Positions 45,269 through 53,923 of a DNA stretch of 64,000 nt are shown here, one piece after another; positions within the stretch are counted from its first letter, which is position 1; every line of letters begins with the position of its first letter. The notes beneath the pieces are model-generated. The model was not told the origin of the DNA. It did not search any database and worked only from the letters and a program-made list of their open reading frames with translations. Position numbers and translations under genes: made by a program. Source of the DNA: Marinobacter sp. es.042 (lineage in GTDB: Bacteria; Pseudomonadota; Gammaproteobacteria; Pseudomonadales; Oleiphilaceae); contig NZ_LT897781.1 of NCBI RefSeq assembly GCF_900188315.1, positions 3,224,001 to 3,288,000 of the forward strand. Direction: 5' to 3'.

Positions 45269-46855
45269 ATGTTGGATGCCAATATCAAGGAACAGCTCAA
45301 GGCCTACATGGACAAGCTGCAGCAGCCGATTGAGCTGGTTGCGGCCTATGACGACAGCAAGAAGTCCCAGGAACTCCGGGAGTTGCTGGAAGAGCTGGAG
45401 CCGATGTCTTCCAAGATCAGTCTCCGCACTGAAGAATCCAATGACGTGCGTCGTCCGTCCTTCGCCATCAACCGCGTAGGCACCGATATTGGCGTTCGCT
45501 TTGCGGGCATCCCCATGGGCCACGAGTTTACTTCCCTGGTGCTGGCCCTGCTGCAGGTGGGTGGTCACCCCTCCAAGGCGTCCCAGGATGTTATCGAGCA
45601 GATCCAGTCTCTGGAAGGCCGGTTCGAGTTTGAAACCTACTTCTCCCTGTCGTGCCAGAACTGCCCGGACGTGGTTCAGGCCCTGAACCTGATGAGCGTT
45701 TTGAACCCGAACATCACGAACACCTCTATCGATGGGGCCCTGTTCCAGGATGAAGTGGAGCAGCGCGAAGTCATGGCGGTTCCCAGCGTTTACATGAACG
45801 GTGAGCCCTGGGGCCAGGGCCGTATGACCCTGGAAGAAATTGTCGCCAAGCTGGACACCAGCTCCAGCGAGAAAGACGCCGAGAAAATCAATCAGAAAGA
45901 CGCCTTTGAGGTCCTGATCATTGGTGGCGGCCCGGCTGGCGCCTCTGCTGCCATCTACGCTGCGCGGAAGGGCATTTCCACCGGCATCGCGGCCGAGCGT
46001 TTCGGTGGCCAGGTGGCTGACACCATGGGCATTGAGAACCTGATTTCCGTACCCTACACCGAGGGTCCGAAACTGGTGGCGGCCATGGAGCAAAACGTCA
46101 AGGAATACGACGTGGACATCATGAACATGCAGCGCGCCGAGAAGCTGATCCCGGCGTCACGCCCGGGCATGCTCCACCAGGTAAGGTTGGAAAACGGTGC
46201 CACTCTCAAAGCGCGCAGCCTGGTGCTGTCCACCGGTGCCCGCTGGCGCCAGATGGGCGTTCCGGGAGAGGAAGAGTACCGCAACAAGGGTGTGGCCTAC
46301 TGCCCGCACTGCGACGGCCCCCTGTTCAAGGGCAAGCGCGTGGCGGTGATCGGCGGCGGTAACTCCGGTGTCGAGGCAGCCATCGATCTGGCCGGTATCG
46401 TGGGCCATGTCACCCTGATCGAATTCGGTGCCGAGATGCGCGCTGATGAGGTGTTGCAGAAGAAACTTCGCAGCCTGAAGAACGTGGAAATCGTCACGTC
46501 CGGACAGACCACTGAGATTACCGGGGAAAATGGCAAGGTCAACGGTCTGAATTACACCGACCGCACCTCTGGTGAGCAGCACCACATCTCCCTGGAAGGT
46601 GTGTTTGTACAGATCGGCCTGGTGCCCAACACCGAATGGCTGAAGGGCGACATCGAACTGAGCCAGCACGGCGAGATCATCGTTAACGACCGCAACGAAA
46701 CCTCCATTCCGGGCGTTTTTGCGGCGGGTGACGCGACAACTGTGCCTTACAAGCAGATCGTGATCTCCATGGGCGAAGGTTCCAAAGCCGCCCTCAGCGC
46801 CTTTGACTTCCTGATCCGCAATTCTGTGGACGAGAGCGAAGACGAAGCGGCGTAA
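45269..46855 (+). CDS. ahpF: Alkyl hydroperoxide reductase subunit F
   Basis: The 528-residue flavoprotein passes electrons from NADH to AhpC. The N-terminal double thioredoxin fold carries CQNC at about residues 130-133. The C-terminal thioredoxin-reductase-like part has the FAD motif [17 protein letters not shown], the active disulphide CPHCDGP, the NAD motif [15 protein letters not shown] and the closing FAD segment [26 protein letters not shown] precedes the ATG. It is monocistronic with a terminator behind it. Separation from ahpC by two minus-strand genes is unusual. Confidence 0.97.
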   Translation: MLDANIKEQLKAYMDKLQQPIELVAAYDDSKKSQELRELLEELEPMSSKISLRTEESNDVRRPSFAINRVGTDIGVRFAGIPMGHEFTSLVLALLQVGGHPSKASQDVIEQIQSLEGRFEFETYFSLSCQNCPDVVQALNLMSVLNPNITNTSIDGALFQDEVEQREVMAVPSVYMNGEPWGQGRMTLEEIVAKLDTSSSEKDAEKINQKDAFEVLIIGGGPAGASAAIYAARKGISTGIAAERFGGQVADTMGIENLISVPYTEGPKLVAAMEQNVKEYDVDIMNMQRAEKLIPASRPGMLHQVRLENGATLKARSLVLSTGARWRQMGVPGEEEYRNKGVAYCPHCDGPLFKGKRVAVIGGGNSGVEAAIDLAGIVGHVTLIEFGAEMRADEVLQKKLRSLKNVEIVTSGQTTEITGENGKVNGLNYTDRTSGEQHHISLEGVFVQIGLVPNTEWLKGDIELSQHGEIIVNDRNETSIPGVFAAGDATTVPYKQIVISMGEGSKAALSAFDFLIRNSVDESEDEAA

Positions 46856-46882
46856 TCGACTCAACGCCGCCTGATGAGAGAT

Positions 46883-46910
46883 AGGCACCGGAGCGATCCG
46901 GTGCCTTTTT
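46883..46910 (+). terminator. Rho-independent terminator after ahpF
   Basis: AGGCACCGGA and TCCGGTGCCT form a perfect 10-bp stem with a GCGA tetraloop, running into TTTTT. It is 28 bases past the ahpF stop. Confidence 0.92.
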
Positions 46911-47043
46911 CGTTTCCGCTGAACATTCCCTCCCGAACTGAGACATTGGTTACGGATCTAGGCTTGTCTGTTACACGACAGCTCGGTAGGTTAGGCCCCG
47001 CGAAAGCGAACGTTGCCAGATCGTCCAGAGGGTCGTTCATTAC

Positions 47044-48198
47044 ATGAAGTCCTTTCCAGCCCGCTTCCTCATCAGTTTCCTGCTTCTGCTCACAGTGCCT
47101 TTGGCAAACGCAGGCCCAAGGCCCAGTGTTGTTTTTCTGTCACCGGACGATTCCCGTTTCTGGCAACTGGTGGCCGGTTTCATGGAGGCGGTGGCGAAGG
47201 ATCTAGAGGTTGACCTGGAGGTTCAATACGATCGGGAAGGTCATCGATTCAGCTACCTTCGGATGGCGAAGGACGTGCTGAGCCGTGAAGAGAAGCCGGA
47301 CTACCTGCTGTTCATGTGCAAGGAGCATGTTACCGAATCCATGCTCAGGCTCGCGGATGGGGCCGGTGTAAAGACGTTCACCTTCAATACCGATGTGCCT
47401 GACGCCGCTCGAGCCAGCATCGGTATGCCCCGAACCGTCTTGTCGGGCTGGCTTGGCCACCTTTCGCCGGACAATATTGCCGCCGGCCGTTCTCTGGTAA
47501 CGCTGCTGGGCAAAAAGGCCGAACAATTGGGGCTGGCCTCCGAACCCAGCGTTCCCATGGTGGCCCTCTCGGGAACCCTGGATTCCTCTGCCGCCACGGA
47601 CAGGGACCGGGGCTTGCTGGCGGCAGCCGTCCAGCAGCGCAGTGAACTCCTGCAGCTGGTGTATGCCAACTGGAGCCGTGAGCTGGCCCGGGAAAAAACA
47701 GAAGTCCTGCTTGAACGCTATCCGAATACTGTCTCTATCTGGAGCGCAAGCGATGGCATGGCACTGGGCGCCATTGAAGCCGCCCGAAATGCCGGCCGGA
47801 CGCCGGGCAAAGATCTGTTGGTCGGCGGCGTAGACTGGCAACCTGAGGCCCTGGAAAGTATCCGGCAGGGGGAGTTGCTGGTCAGCCTGGGTCGACATTT
47901 CATGGGTGGTGGACTTGCCTTGCTCCTGTTGCATGATTATCACCATGGCCAGGATTTCGGAGATATGTCACCGGACTATGTTTTCCGCTACCAGCTGGAG
48001 CCTGCAACCCTGGAGAATGTAGACCAGGTGCAACGTATTATGGACCCCGAGGATTGGAGCACTGTTGATTTCCGGCAGTTCAGCCGCGTTGGCGAGACTG
48101 GGATTGCGAAGGCAGTGCCTGATCCTGATGCCCTGCTGGATGCGATGACGGGAGCGCTGGCGAGGCAGGGAGCAGACACCATAGCGAGGACAGAGTAA
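47044..48198 (+). CDS. Orphan periplasmic sugar-type binding protein (Peripla_BP family)
   Basis: The 384-residue protein has a signal peptide (MKSFPARFLISFLLLLTVPL, cleavage near ANA-G) and a periplasmic-binding-protein type I fold like ribose/galactose binding proteins: VVFLSPDDSRFWQLVAGFME, IWSASDGMALGAIEAARNAG and LLVGGVDWQPEALESIRQGE. Such proteins normally serve ABC importers or sensor kinases, but no partner gene lies nearby. It stands alone between the ahpF terminator and a convergent gene. The ligand is unknown. Confidence 0.85.
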   Translation: MKSFPARFLISFLLLLTVPLANAGPRPSVVFLSPDDSRFWQLVAGFMEAVAKDLEVDLEVQYDREGHRFSYLRMAKDVLSREEKPDYLLFMCKEHVTESMLRLADGAGVKTFTFNTDVPDAARASIGMPRTVLSGWLGHLSPDNIAAGRSLVTLLGKKAEQLGLASEPSVPMVALSGTLDSSAATDRDRGLLAAAVQQRSELLQLVYANWSRELAREKTEVLLERYPNTVSIWSASDGMALGAIEAARNAGRTPGKDLLVGGVDWQPEALESIRQGELLVSLGRHFMGGGLALLLLHDYHHGQDFGDMSPDYVFRYQLEPATLENVDQVQRIMDPEDWSTVDFRQFSRVGETGIAKAVPDPDALLDAMTGALARQGADTIARTE

Positions 48199-48222
48199 GG
48201 CCTTCCTGGATTCGAGCAGGCT

Positions 48223-48897
48223 CTAGGGCCTCGATATGTCCTGCACCAGACTGCCTTTCGGAGCTTCAGGCTCCTCTTCACCGTCAAAGAGGTGGCCGTA
48301 GGCCGCCCGGACACCAGAGACGATGAACTCATGAGGCACGTCGTCGAACAGGCCATGGTCGTTCACATATTCCATGTGCGCGTGACCGTCCTCGGTGTAC
48401 TCCTGAAACATGGAATCGTGCACCCCGTCGAATTCCAGCGGTTCCACCTTCATCAGTTCGCACAGTTGCCGGTTGAACGCCGGCGTCGCCTTGACCCATT
48501 GGCCGTTCAGGAAAAGTTCGATGTAACCGTGCATTCGGAAGATGTCCGACTGCAGCCATTCGATCAGTTTCGGACTTGAGAGATGATTGCGAACATCGGC
48601 CAGCCCAAGCCGGCTGGGAATGCCAATCGAGCGAGCTGCCGCGCCCAGGAGAACCGCCTTGGGAATGCAGTAGGTTTCGCCGCTTTCCAGTGCGTAACTA
48701 GCGCTGAACGTGTTGGCATCGGTCCGGAACACGTAGGGGTTGTAGCTGATGCTGTCACGAACAGCGAGATAGAGCGCCTTGATCTGCTCCACCGGCTCAT
48801 CAGGAACTCCCTCCAGCTCTGACTCGATCCAGGCCTGCAGCCGGGGATGGTCATAGTCAAAAAAGGCGGTGGGCTGGAGATAGCGTTCCATAGTCAT
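48223..48897 (-). CDS. Transglutaminase-like domain protein, atypical active site
   Basis: The 224-residue cytoplasmic protein has the transglutaminase/protease-like fold: LYLAVRDSISYNPYVF, then ESGETYCIPKAVLLGAAARS with the likely nucleophilic cysteine, and RMHGYIELFLNGQWVKATPA with the histidine. At the place where the family usually has VxxDP the sequence is VKATPAFN, so the third member of the Cys-His-Asp triad appears replaced. It may use another residue or be inactive. It lies between convergent and same-strand single genes, and context gives no hint of substrate. Confidence 0.82.
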   Translation of the reverse strand: MTMERYLQPTAFFDYDHPRLQAWIESELEGVPDEPVEQIKALYLAVRDSISYNPYVFRTDANTFSASYALESGETYCIPKAVLLGAAARSIGIPSRLGLADVRNHLSSPKLIEWLQSDIFRMHGYIELFLNGQWVKATPAFNRQLCELMKVEPLEFDGVHDSMFQEYTEDGHAHMEYVNDHGLFDDVPHEFIVSGVRAAYGHLFDGEEEPEAPKGSLVQDISRP

Positions 48898-49007
48898 CAG
48901 TCCGGTCTCGGGATCAGACTCTGATCGTGCTCAATTGGCAATGCACAGGCAATGGCGGTTTCCGCCAGAACGATTGGGGAAAGTGCTCAGAGCATGGGGT
49001 TTGCAGT

Positions 49008-49736
49008 CTAAAGGTCCCGCATTAATTCGTAGGTGCACATATTTACCGCCGAGGCCAGGTTCAGGGACTCGATCTGCCCCCGGCCTTGAATGCTGTACGG
49101 CACCGCCTTCAATTGATCGAGGGCCTCCCGCGGCACACCCCGGGCCTCGTTGCCGAACAGATAACAGTCGTGTTCCCTGAAGCCCCGGGATGCCATCAAA
49201 CCGCCATTGAGGTCGAGGCAGGCAAGACTCTGGTATCTTTGGGGAAGGCTGTCCAGAGTCACATCGGTCTCGAGAGGGACGTGAAAGAGCGCCCCCATGC
49301 TGGCGCGTACCACTTTAGGATTGAAGGGGTCGACACTGCCCGGGCTCAACAGACACCGGAAACCGCCGAACCAGGCCAGGGTGCGCAGTATTGTGCCCAG
49401 GTTGCCGGGGTCCTGAACCTCGTGCAGGTAAATCGCTTTTTCGCCGGGCACCGGTTCAGCCGGGCGCTCCGGCATGGGCACCACCGCCAGAATCCCCTGG
49501 GGCGTTCGTGTGTCGGCCAGCTGCGCCATCTGGCGATCGCTGATGACATGGGTTCTGAACGGGCTTTGCCAGTGCTCGTGTTCGCCGCTGACGTACAGCT
49601 CCGAGGCTGCCAGAGTGGGTTGGCCGGTCGCGGCTTTTTGCAGCTCAAGAATCAGGTGCTCACCCTCAACGAGGTAGTGGCCAGACGACTGCCGGTACTT
49701 TTTCTGATGCAGCTTTTTGATGTCGGCCAGATTCAC
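49008..49736 (-). CDS. TrmH/SpoU family RNA 2'-O-methyltransferase
   Basis: The 242-residue SPOUT enzyme shows the three family motifs in order: EVQDPGNLGTILRTLAWFGG, LFGNEARGVP and SLNLASAVNMCTYEL, which form the knotted AdoMet site. The N-terminal about 90 residues are an RNA-binding domain starting HQKKYRQSSGHYLVEGEHLI. It is likely to methylate a ribose in rRNA or tRNA; the exact target cannot be told. The start is GTG at 49736 with GGGAG nine bases upstream. It is divergent from rlmE, another 2'-O-methyltransferase of unrelated fold. Confidence 0.9.
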   Translation of the reverse strand: MNLADIKKLHQKKYRQSSGHYLVEGEHLILELQKAATGQPTLAASELYVSGEHEHWQSPFRTHVISDRQMAQLADTRTPQGILAVVPMPERPAEPVPGEKAIYLHEVQDPGNLGTILRTLAWFGGFRCLLSPGSVDPFNPKVVRASMGALFHVPLETDVTLDSLPQRYQSLACLDLNGGLMASRGFREHDCYLFGNEARGVPREALDQLKAVPYSIQGRGQIESLNLASAVNMCTYELMRDL

Positions 49737-49797
49737 GAGGGCGGTCTCCCGTTAGGTGGGCGTGGTGGGTTCTGAAAAATCACAGAATTCAGGCAGG

Positions 49798-49859
49798 ATT
49801 GTACGTGTGGCCGTCCCGGTTGTCAGGATTTTGCCGCCGCCCGGCGCGGCACGTACAAT
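49798..49859. promoter_or_regulatory. Inverted repeat in the divergent region between two rRNA/tRNA methyltransferase genes
   Basis: ATTGTACGTG (49798-49807) and CACGTACAAT (49850-49859) are perfect 10-base inverted repeats 42 bases apart, in the 156-base gap that must hold promoters for both rlmE and the SpoU gene. They may be two operator half-sites or, as RNA, a long-loop hairpin. Confidence 0.4.
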
Positions 49860-49892
49860 TGGGGTTTGGCTTTCCCGTTGTGAAGAGACACC

Positions 49893-50513
49893 ATGGCCCG
49901 ATCCAAAAGCAGTAACCGCTGGCTTGAAGAGCATGTAAACGACCCCTTCGTGAAACAGGCGCAGGTGGATGGCTACCGCTCACGTGCCAGTTACAAGCTC
50001 CTTGAAATCAACAAGAAGGACCGGCTGATCCACCCCAATATGGTTGTGGTGGATCTGGGCTCGGCTCCTGGCGGCTGGTCCCAGGTGGCGGCCAAACTCG
50101 TTGGCCACAAGGGCCGGGTGATTGCCTCCGACATCCTGCCCATGGATGCCATTGCCGGCGTGGATTTTATCCAGGGCGATTTCACCGAAAACGACGTGTT
50201 CGACTCGATCATGGCCACCCTGGGTGATGACCCGGTGGACGTGGTGATTTCCGACATGGCTCCGAACATCAGCGGCGTGACCGTGGCCGACCAGGCCTCG
50301 TCCATGTATCTGGTGGAACTGGCCCTGGACATGGCAAGCCAGGTGCTCAAGCCCAAGGGCAGCTTCCTGGCCAAGGTGTTCCAGGGTGAAGGCTACGACG
50401 AGTACCTGAAATCGGTCCGCGCTGTCTTCGACAAGGTTGTGGTGCGAAAGCCGGATTCCTCCCGCTCCCGCTCCCGGGAAGTCTACATTCTCGGCAAGGG
50501 CTTCAAGGGCTGA
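49893..50513 (+). CDS. rlmE: 23S rRNA (uridine-2552-2'-O)-methyltransferase RlmE (FtsJ/RrmJ)
   Basis: The 206-residue enzyme methylates the ribose of U2552 in the A-loop of 23S rRNA at a late stage of 50S assembly. The catalytic K-D-K-E set is visible in [31 protein letters not shown] and [10 protein letters not shown], and the AdoMet loop is [19 protein letters not shown]. Length matches E. coli RlmE. GAAGAGA lies before the ATG. ftsH, which often follows it, is not present here; the next gene is convergent with only one base between stops. Confidence 0.97.
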   Translation: MARSKSSNRWLEEHVNDPFVKQAQVDGYRSRASYKLLEINKKDRLIHPNMVVVDLGSAPGGWSQVAAKLVGHKGRVIASDILPMDAIAGVDFIQGDFTENDVFDSIMATLGDDPVDVVISDMAPNISGVTVADQASSMYLVELALDMASQVLKPKGSFLAKVFQGEGYDEYLKSVRAVFDKVVVRKPDSSRSRSREVYILGKGFKG

Positions 50514-50514
50514 T

Positions 50515-51549
50515 TCAGCCTGCAGCCCTGTCGAATCCCTGCATGACGTTCACCGCGTTGACGCCGATGGCGTCGACGTCGTAACCGCCTTCCATGGTAA
50601 ACACCGTTGGTAGTCCAAGCCGCGCGAGACGTTGGCCCAGGGTCAGGTAATCGCCGGAGGTCAGCTTGAAGAACGAAATCGGGTCTTCTTCGAAGGTATC
50701 GACACCCAGGGCAACCACCAGGGCATCGGGCTGGAATGACTGGATCCGCTCGCAGGCGGTTTCCAGCCCCTGGCTCCAGACGCTGTAGGGCGTGTTTGGC
50801 GGGTAGACGATATTCAGGTTGTAGCCCTCGCCGGCGCCCTCGCCAATCTCGTCTTCAAAGCCCAGAAAATGGGGAAACACCAGGTCCGGATCGCCATGCA
50901 GGCTGATGGTGAGCACATCGCTGCGTTCGTAGAAGATCGCCTGGGTGCCGTTGCCGTGGTGGAAGTCCACATCCAGCACCGCGACCTTGCCATAGCCCTG
51001 GTCACGAAAGGCCTGAGCCACGATGGCGGCGTTGTTGAAGAAACAGTACCCGCCGAACAGATCGGCATGGGCGTGATGTCCGGGTGGGCGGCACAGGGCA
51101 AAGGCAGCGCGCTCGCCTCCGGCCACCAGTTTCTGGGCGGTAAGGGCCACATTGGCGGATGCCCGGGCGGCTTCCCACGTACCATCCGAGATCGACGTCT
51201 CCGCCGCGAAGCTGTAATAGCCCAGCCGGCCGTCGATGTCCCTGGGCCGCCGGTGGCGCATGCCGCGACCCGCCCAGACCGCCGGGATGGCTTCACCCGG
51301 TTTGCCGGCAGCCAGCCATTCCTGCCAGCAGGTTTCCAGGAACGCCACGTAATCCGCCGTGTGCACCCGCTTGACGGGCTCCAGACCAAATTCTTCCGGT
51401 TCCAGAATCTCTCCCAGCGCCTGTTCTTTCACTCGTGCCAGGATGGTTTCGGCACGAGACGGCTTCTCGTGAGGCTCGATCAGCAGTCCGCCATCCAGTT
51501 CGGTTTTGACGTGTCGGCGGCTGTGCAATGGAGAGAATACGGTTTTCAT
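50515..51549 (-). CDS. Acetylpolyamine amidohydrolase (HDAC superfamily)
   Basis: The 344-residue zinc enzyme belongs to the class II histone-deacetylase-like family. Its residues line up number for number with Mycoplana acetylpolyamine amidohydrolase: catalytic H158/H159 (RPPGHHAHA), zinc ligands D195 and H197 (DVDFHHGNG) and D284 (LGVDTFEEDP), and Y323 in MEGGYDVD. The opening FSPLHSRRHVKTELDGG also matches that enzyme. It probably deacetylates acetylated polyamines such as acetylputrescine or acetylcadaverine. It stands alone, convergent with rlmE. Confidence 0.92.
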   Translation of the reverse strand: MKTVFSPLHSRRHVKTELDGGLLIEPHEKPSRAETILARVKEQALGEILEPEEFGLEPVKRVHTADYVAFLETCWQEWLAAGKPGEAIPAVWAGRGMRHRRPRDIDGRLGYYSFAAETSISDGTWEAARASANVALTAQKLVAGGERAAFALCRPPGHHAHADLFGGYCFFNNAAIVAQAFRDQGYGKVAVLDVDFHHGNGTQAIFYERSDVLTISLHGDPDLVFPHFLGFEDEIGEGAGEGYNLNIVYPPNTPYSVWSQGLETACERIQSFQPDALVVALGVDTFEEDPISFFKLTSGDYLTLGQRLARLGLPTVFTMEGGYDVDAIGVNAVNVMQGFDRAAG

Positions 51550-51692
51550 GGTCTTGAGTGGTCCTTGCTGAATGACGTGAGCACTTTGGCACAGGGAGCT
51601 TGATGGCTCAAAGGCCCTGATTGTGGCAGGCTGAAACCTTTTGCGGGCAGAGGGGATTACCGATATGGCGACGAGCGACAGGCCGGTAAAGG

Positions 51693-52241
51693 ATGATTGA
51701 TCTGATCGCGGACATGACCCTCGCCGAGGTTCTGGGCCAGGTGTGCGGTCTTGTAGCCTTGGGTTTCTGCATTGCCGGCTTCGCGAACAAGAATGACGAC
51801 CGGTTGATGGTGCTGCTGATCTCCGCCAACGTTGCGTTTGCCCTGATGTTCGCGTTCTTCGAAAGCTGGACGGCGTCGGCGCTCACCGTTCTGGTGATCG
51901 TGCGCATTACTTTGGCCCGAAAATACCAGGGCAACTGGCCTATTATGCTGGGCATGCTGGCGGTGAACCTGGTGGTAGCCTGGGCGACCTGGAAATCCAT
52001 CACCGATGTATTCCCCCTCGCCGCCGCCGTTTTCGGCACCGTGGGCATGTTCATGCTCAGGGGTATTCCCCTGCGAATCGTGCTCGGGTTTGCTGCCCTG
52101 GCCTGGATGCTCAACAACATCGTTATCGGTTCCGTGGGTGGCACCCTGGCGGAGGGCATGGTGCTGGTCACCAACATCATCACCATCATCCGGCTCTATC
52201 GGCTGCAGAAGAAATACCCCGATTTCACGCCCGGAAGTTGA
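51693..52241 (+). CDS. YgjV-like inner membrane protein
   Basis: The 182-residue protein has about six membrane segments (GQVCGLVALGFCIAGFANKN near the start, and a paired repeat of similar hydrophobic blocks later) and ends in a short cytoplasmic tail, LYRLQKKYPDF. The pattern resembles the YgjV family, which is of unknown function. AAAGGAT lies before the ATG. The gene appears monocistronic, between divergent and downstream unrelated genes. Confidence 0.75.
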   Translation: MIDLIADMTLAEVLGQVCGLVALGFCIAGFANKNDDRLMVLLISANVAFALMFAFFESWTASALTVLVIVRITLARKYQGNWPIMLGMLAVNLVVAWATWKSITDVFPLAAAVFGTVGMFMLRGIPLRIVLGFAALAWMLNNIVIGSVGGTLAEGMVLVTNIITIIRLYRLQKKYPDFTPGS

Positions 52242-52396
52242 ACGGCGTTGCGGGTCGGCGGTTTCGCATCTCAAGACTGACTGAAACAACCAGGGGCAGG
52301 GACCACTTTGGCCAATTCCCGACCAGCGCTGCCTGAGCTATCTTGATTGCAGGCCATTGATTATAAAAAGCGGACTGGAATCCGAGAGGACAGGCA

Positions 52397-53923
52397 ATGA
52401 GTAACCAGCATTTCGATGTACTGATCATCGGCGCCGGCGTTTCCGGCATTGGCATGGCATGCCATCTTAAGCGTGAATGCCCCGGCAAGTCGTTTGCCAT
52501 CCTCGAACGTCGGCAGTCCCTGGGTGGCACCTGGGATCTGTTCCGTTACCCGGGAATCCGTTCGGATTCGGACATGTTTACCTTCGGCTACAATTTCCGC
52601 CCCTGGACAGGCGGCAAGGTGCTGGCCGACGGCGCATCGATCAAGAATTATGTGGCGGAGACCGCCAGGGAGCATGATGTCGAGCGCCACATCCGCTTCG
52701 GGCTGGCGGTGAAGACAGCGGACTGGTCAGGTGTCGACAAATGCTGGAAGCTCTCGGCCCTGAACGAAGCCACCGGCGAAACAGAACACTACACCGCCAA
52801 CTTCATGGTCGGCTGTACCGGCTACTACAATTATGATCAGGGCTACAAGCCGGACTTCCCGGGTGAAAATGATTTCCGTGGCCAGATTGTGCAGCCACAG
52901 CACTGGCCGGAAGATCTCGACTACGCGGGCAAGAAGGTGGTGGTTATTGGCAGCGGCGCAACCGCCATAACCCTGGTGCCGACAATGGCAGTGCAGGCCG
53001 CTCATGTCACCATGCTGCAGCGCTCACCCACCTATCTGATGCCTCTGCCTTCAACCGACAAGGTGACCCTGTTCCTGCAGAAAATTCTGCCCGAGAAGAC
53101 TGCCTATCGGCTGACCCGGGCCCGGAATATTTCCATTTCCCGTTTCCTTTACTTGCGCTCCAGAAGGAGCCCGAAGTTCATGCGCCGGCTGTTCCTGGGC
53201 ATTATCAAACGCAAGGTTGGGGACACCGCGGACATGCGGCACTTCACGCCGGATTACAATCCCTGGGATCAGCGGCTGTGCGTGGTAAAAGACGGGGACC
53301 TTTTCCAGGCCATGAAAGCGGGCAAGGCTTCCATCGCCACCGATCATATTGACCGATTCACGGAAACCGGCATCCGCCTGAAATCGGGCGAGGAACTGGA
53401 GGCGGATATCATCATCCCGGCAACAGGTCTGGATATCCAGATGCTGGGTGGAATCCGGCCGACTGTGGACGGCCAGGAAGTCGTGATGAAAGACAAGATT
53501 ATCTATAAGAATGTCATGGTGGAGGGCGTGCCGAACGCCGGCATGATTTTTGGCTACACCAACATTTCCTGGACCCTGAAGGTGGACATTGCCGCCGAGT
53601 ACCTGTGCCGGCTGATGAACCTGATGGACAAGCGTGGCTATCGTACCGTGGTGGCCCGGGACACAGAGAACAGTCGCGGCGACGACACGGTGCTTGGCTC
53701 TCTGGATGCCGGCTACATTCGCCGGGCCGCCGATCGCCTGCCCCGCCAGGGCACTCACGGGCCCTGGAAGTCGTCCCAGAATTATCTGGAGGACGTCAGA
53801 ATCCTGCGATTCGAGCCGATTGAGGATGGCTACCTGGAATTCGATGGCAAGCGGACCCACGCGAGCCACAAGGAATCCGGTGGTTTCCTGCGGCCCCTGC
53901 GCTCGGCCCTGTTCGGGACCTGA
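52397..53923 (+). CDS. EthA-like flavin monooxygenase (Baeyer-Villiger type) with altered fingerprint
   Basis: The 508-residue FAD/NADPH enzyme has two Rossmann motifs, VLIIGAGVSGIGMACHLK and VVVIGSGATAITLVPTMA, and the spacing of EthA-type Baeyer-Villiger monooxygenases. The BVMO fingerprint FxGxxxHxxxWP reads FRGQIVQPQHWP, so the conserved histidine position is glutamine, with a histidine three residues later. Such enzymes oxygenate ketones, thioamides or sulphides. GAGAGGACA precedes the ATG. It is monocistronic, convergent with mltF by a single base. Confidence 0.88.
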   Translation: MSNQHFDVLIIGAGVSGIGMACHLKRECPGKSFAILERRQSLGGTWDLFRYPGIRSDSDMFTFGYNFRPWTGGKVLADGASIKNYVAETAREHDVERHIRFGLAVKTADWSGVDKCWKLSALNEATGETEHYTANFMVGCTGYYNYDQGYKPDFPGENDFRGQIVQPQHWPEDLDYAGKKVVVIGSGATAITLVPTMAVQAAHVTMLQRSPTYLMPLPSTDKVTLFLQKILPEKTAYRLTRARNISISRFLYLRSRRSPKFMRRLFLGIIKRKVGDTADMRHFTPDYNPWDQRLCVVKDGDLFQAMKAGKASIATDHIDRFTETGIRLKSGEELEADIIIPATGLDIQMLGGIRPTVDGQEVVMKDKIIYKNVMVEGVPNAGMIFGYTNISWTLKVDIAAEYLCRLMNLMDKRGYRTVVARDTENSRGDDTVLGSLDAGYIRRAADRLPRQGTHGPWKSSQNYLEDVRILRFEPIEDGYLEFDGKRTHASHKESGGFLRPLRSALFGT

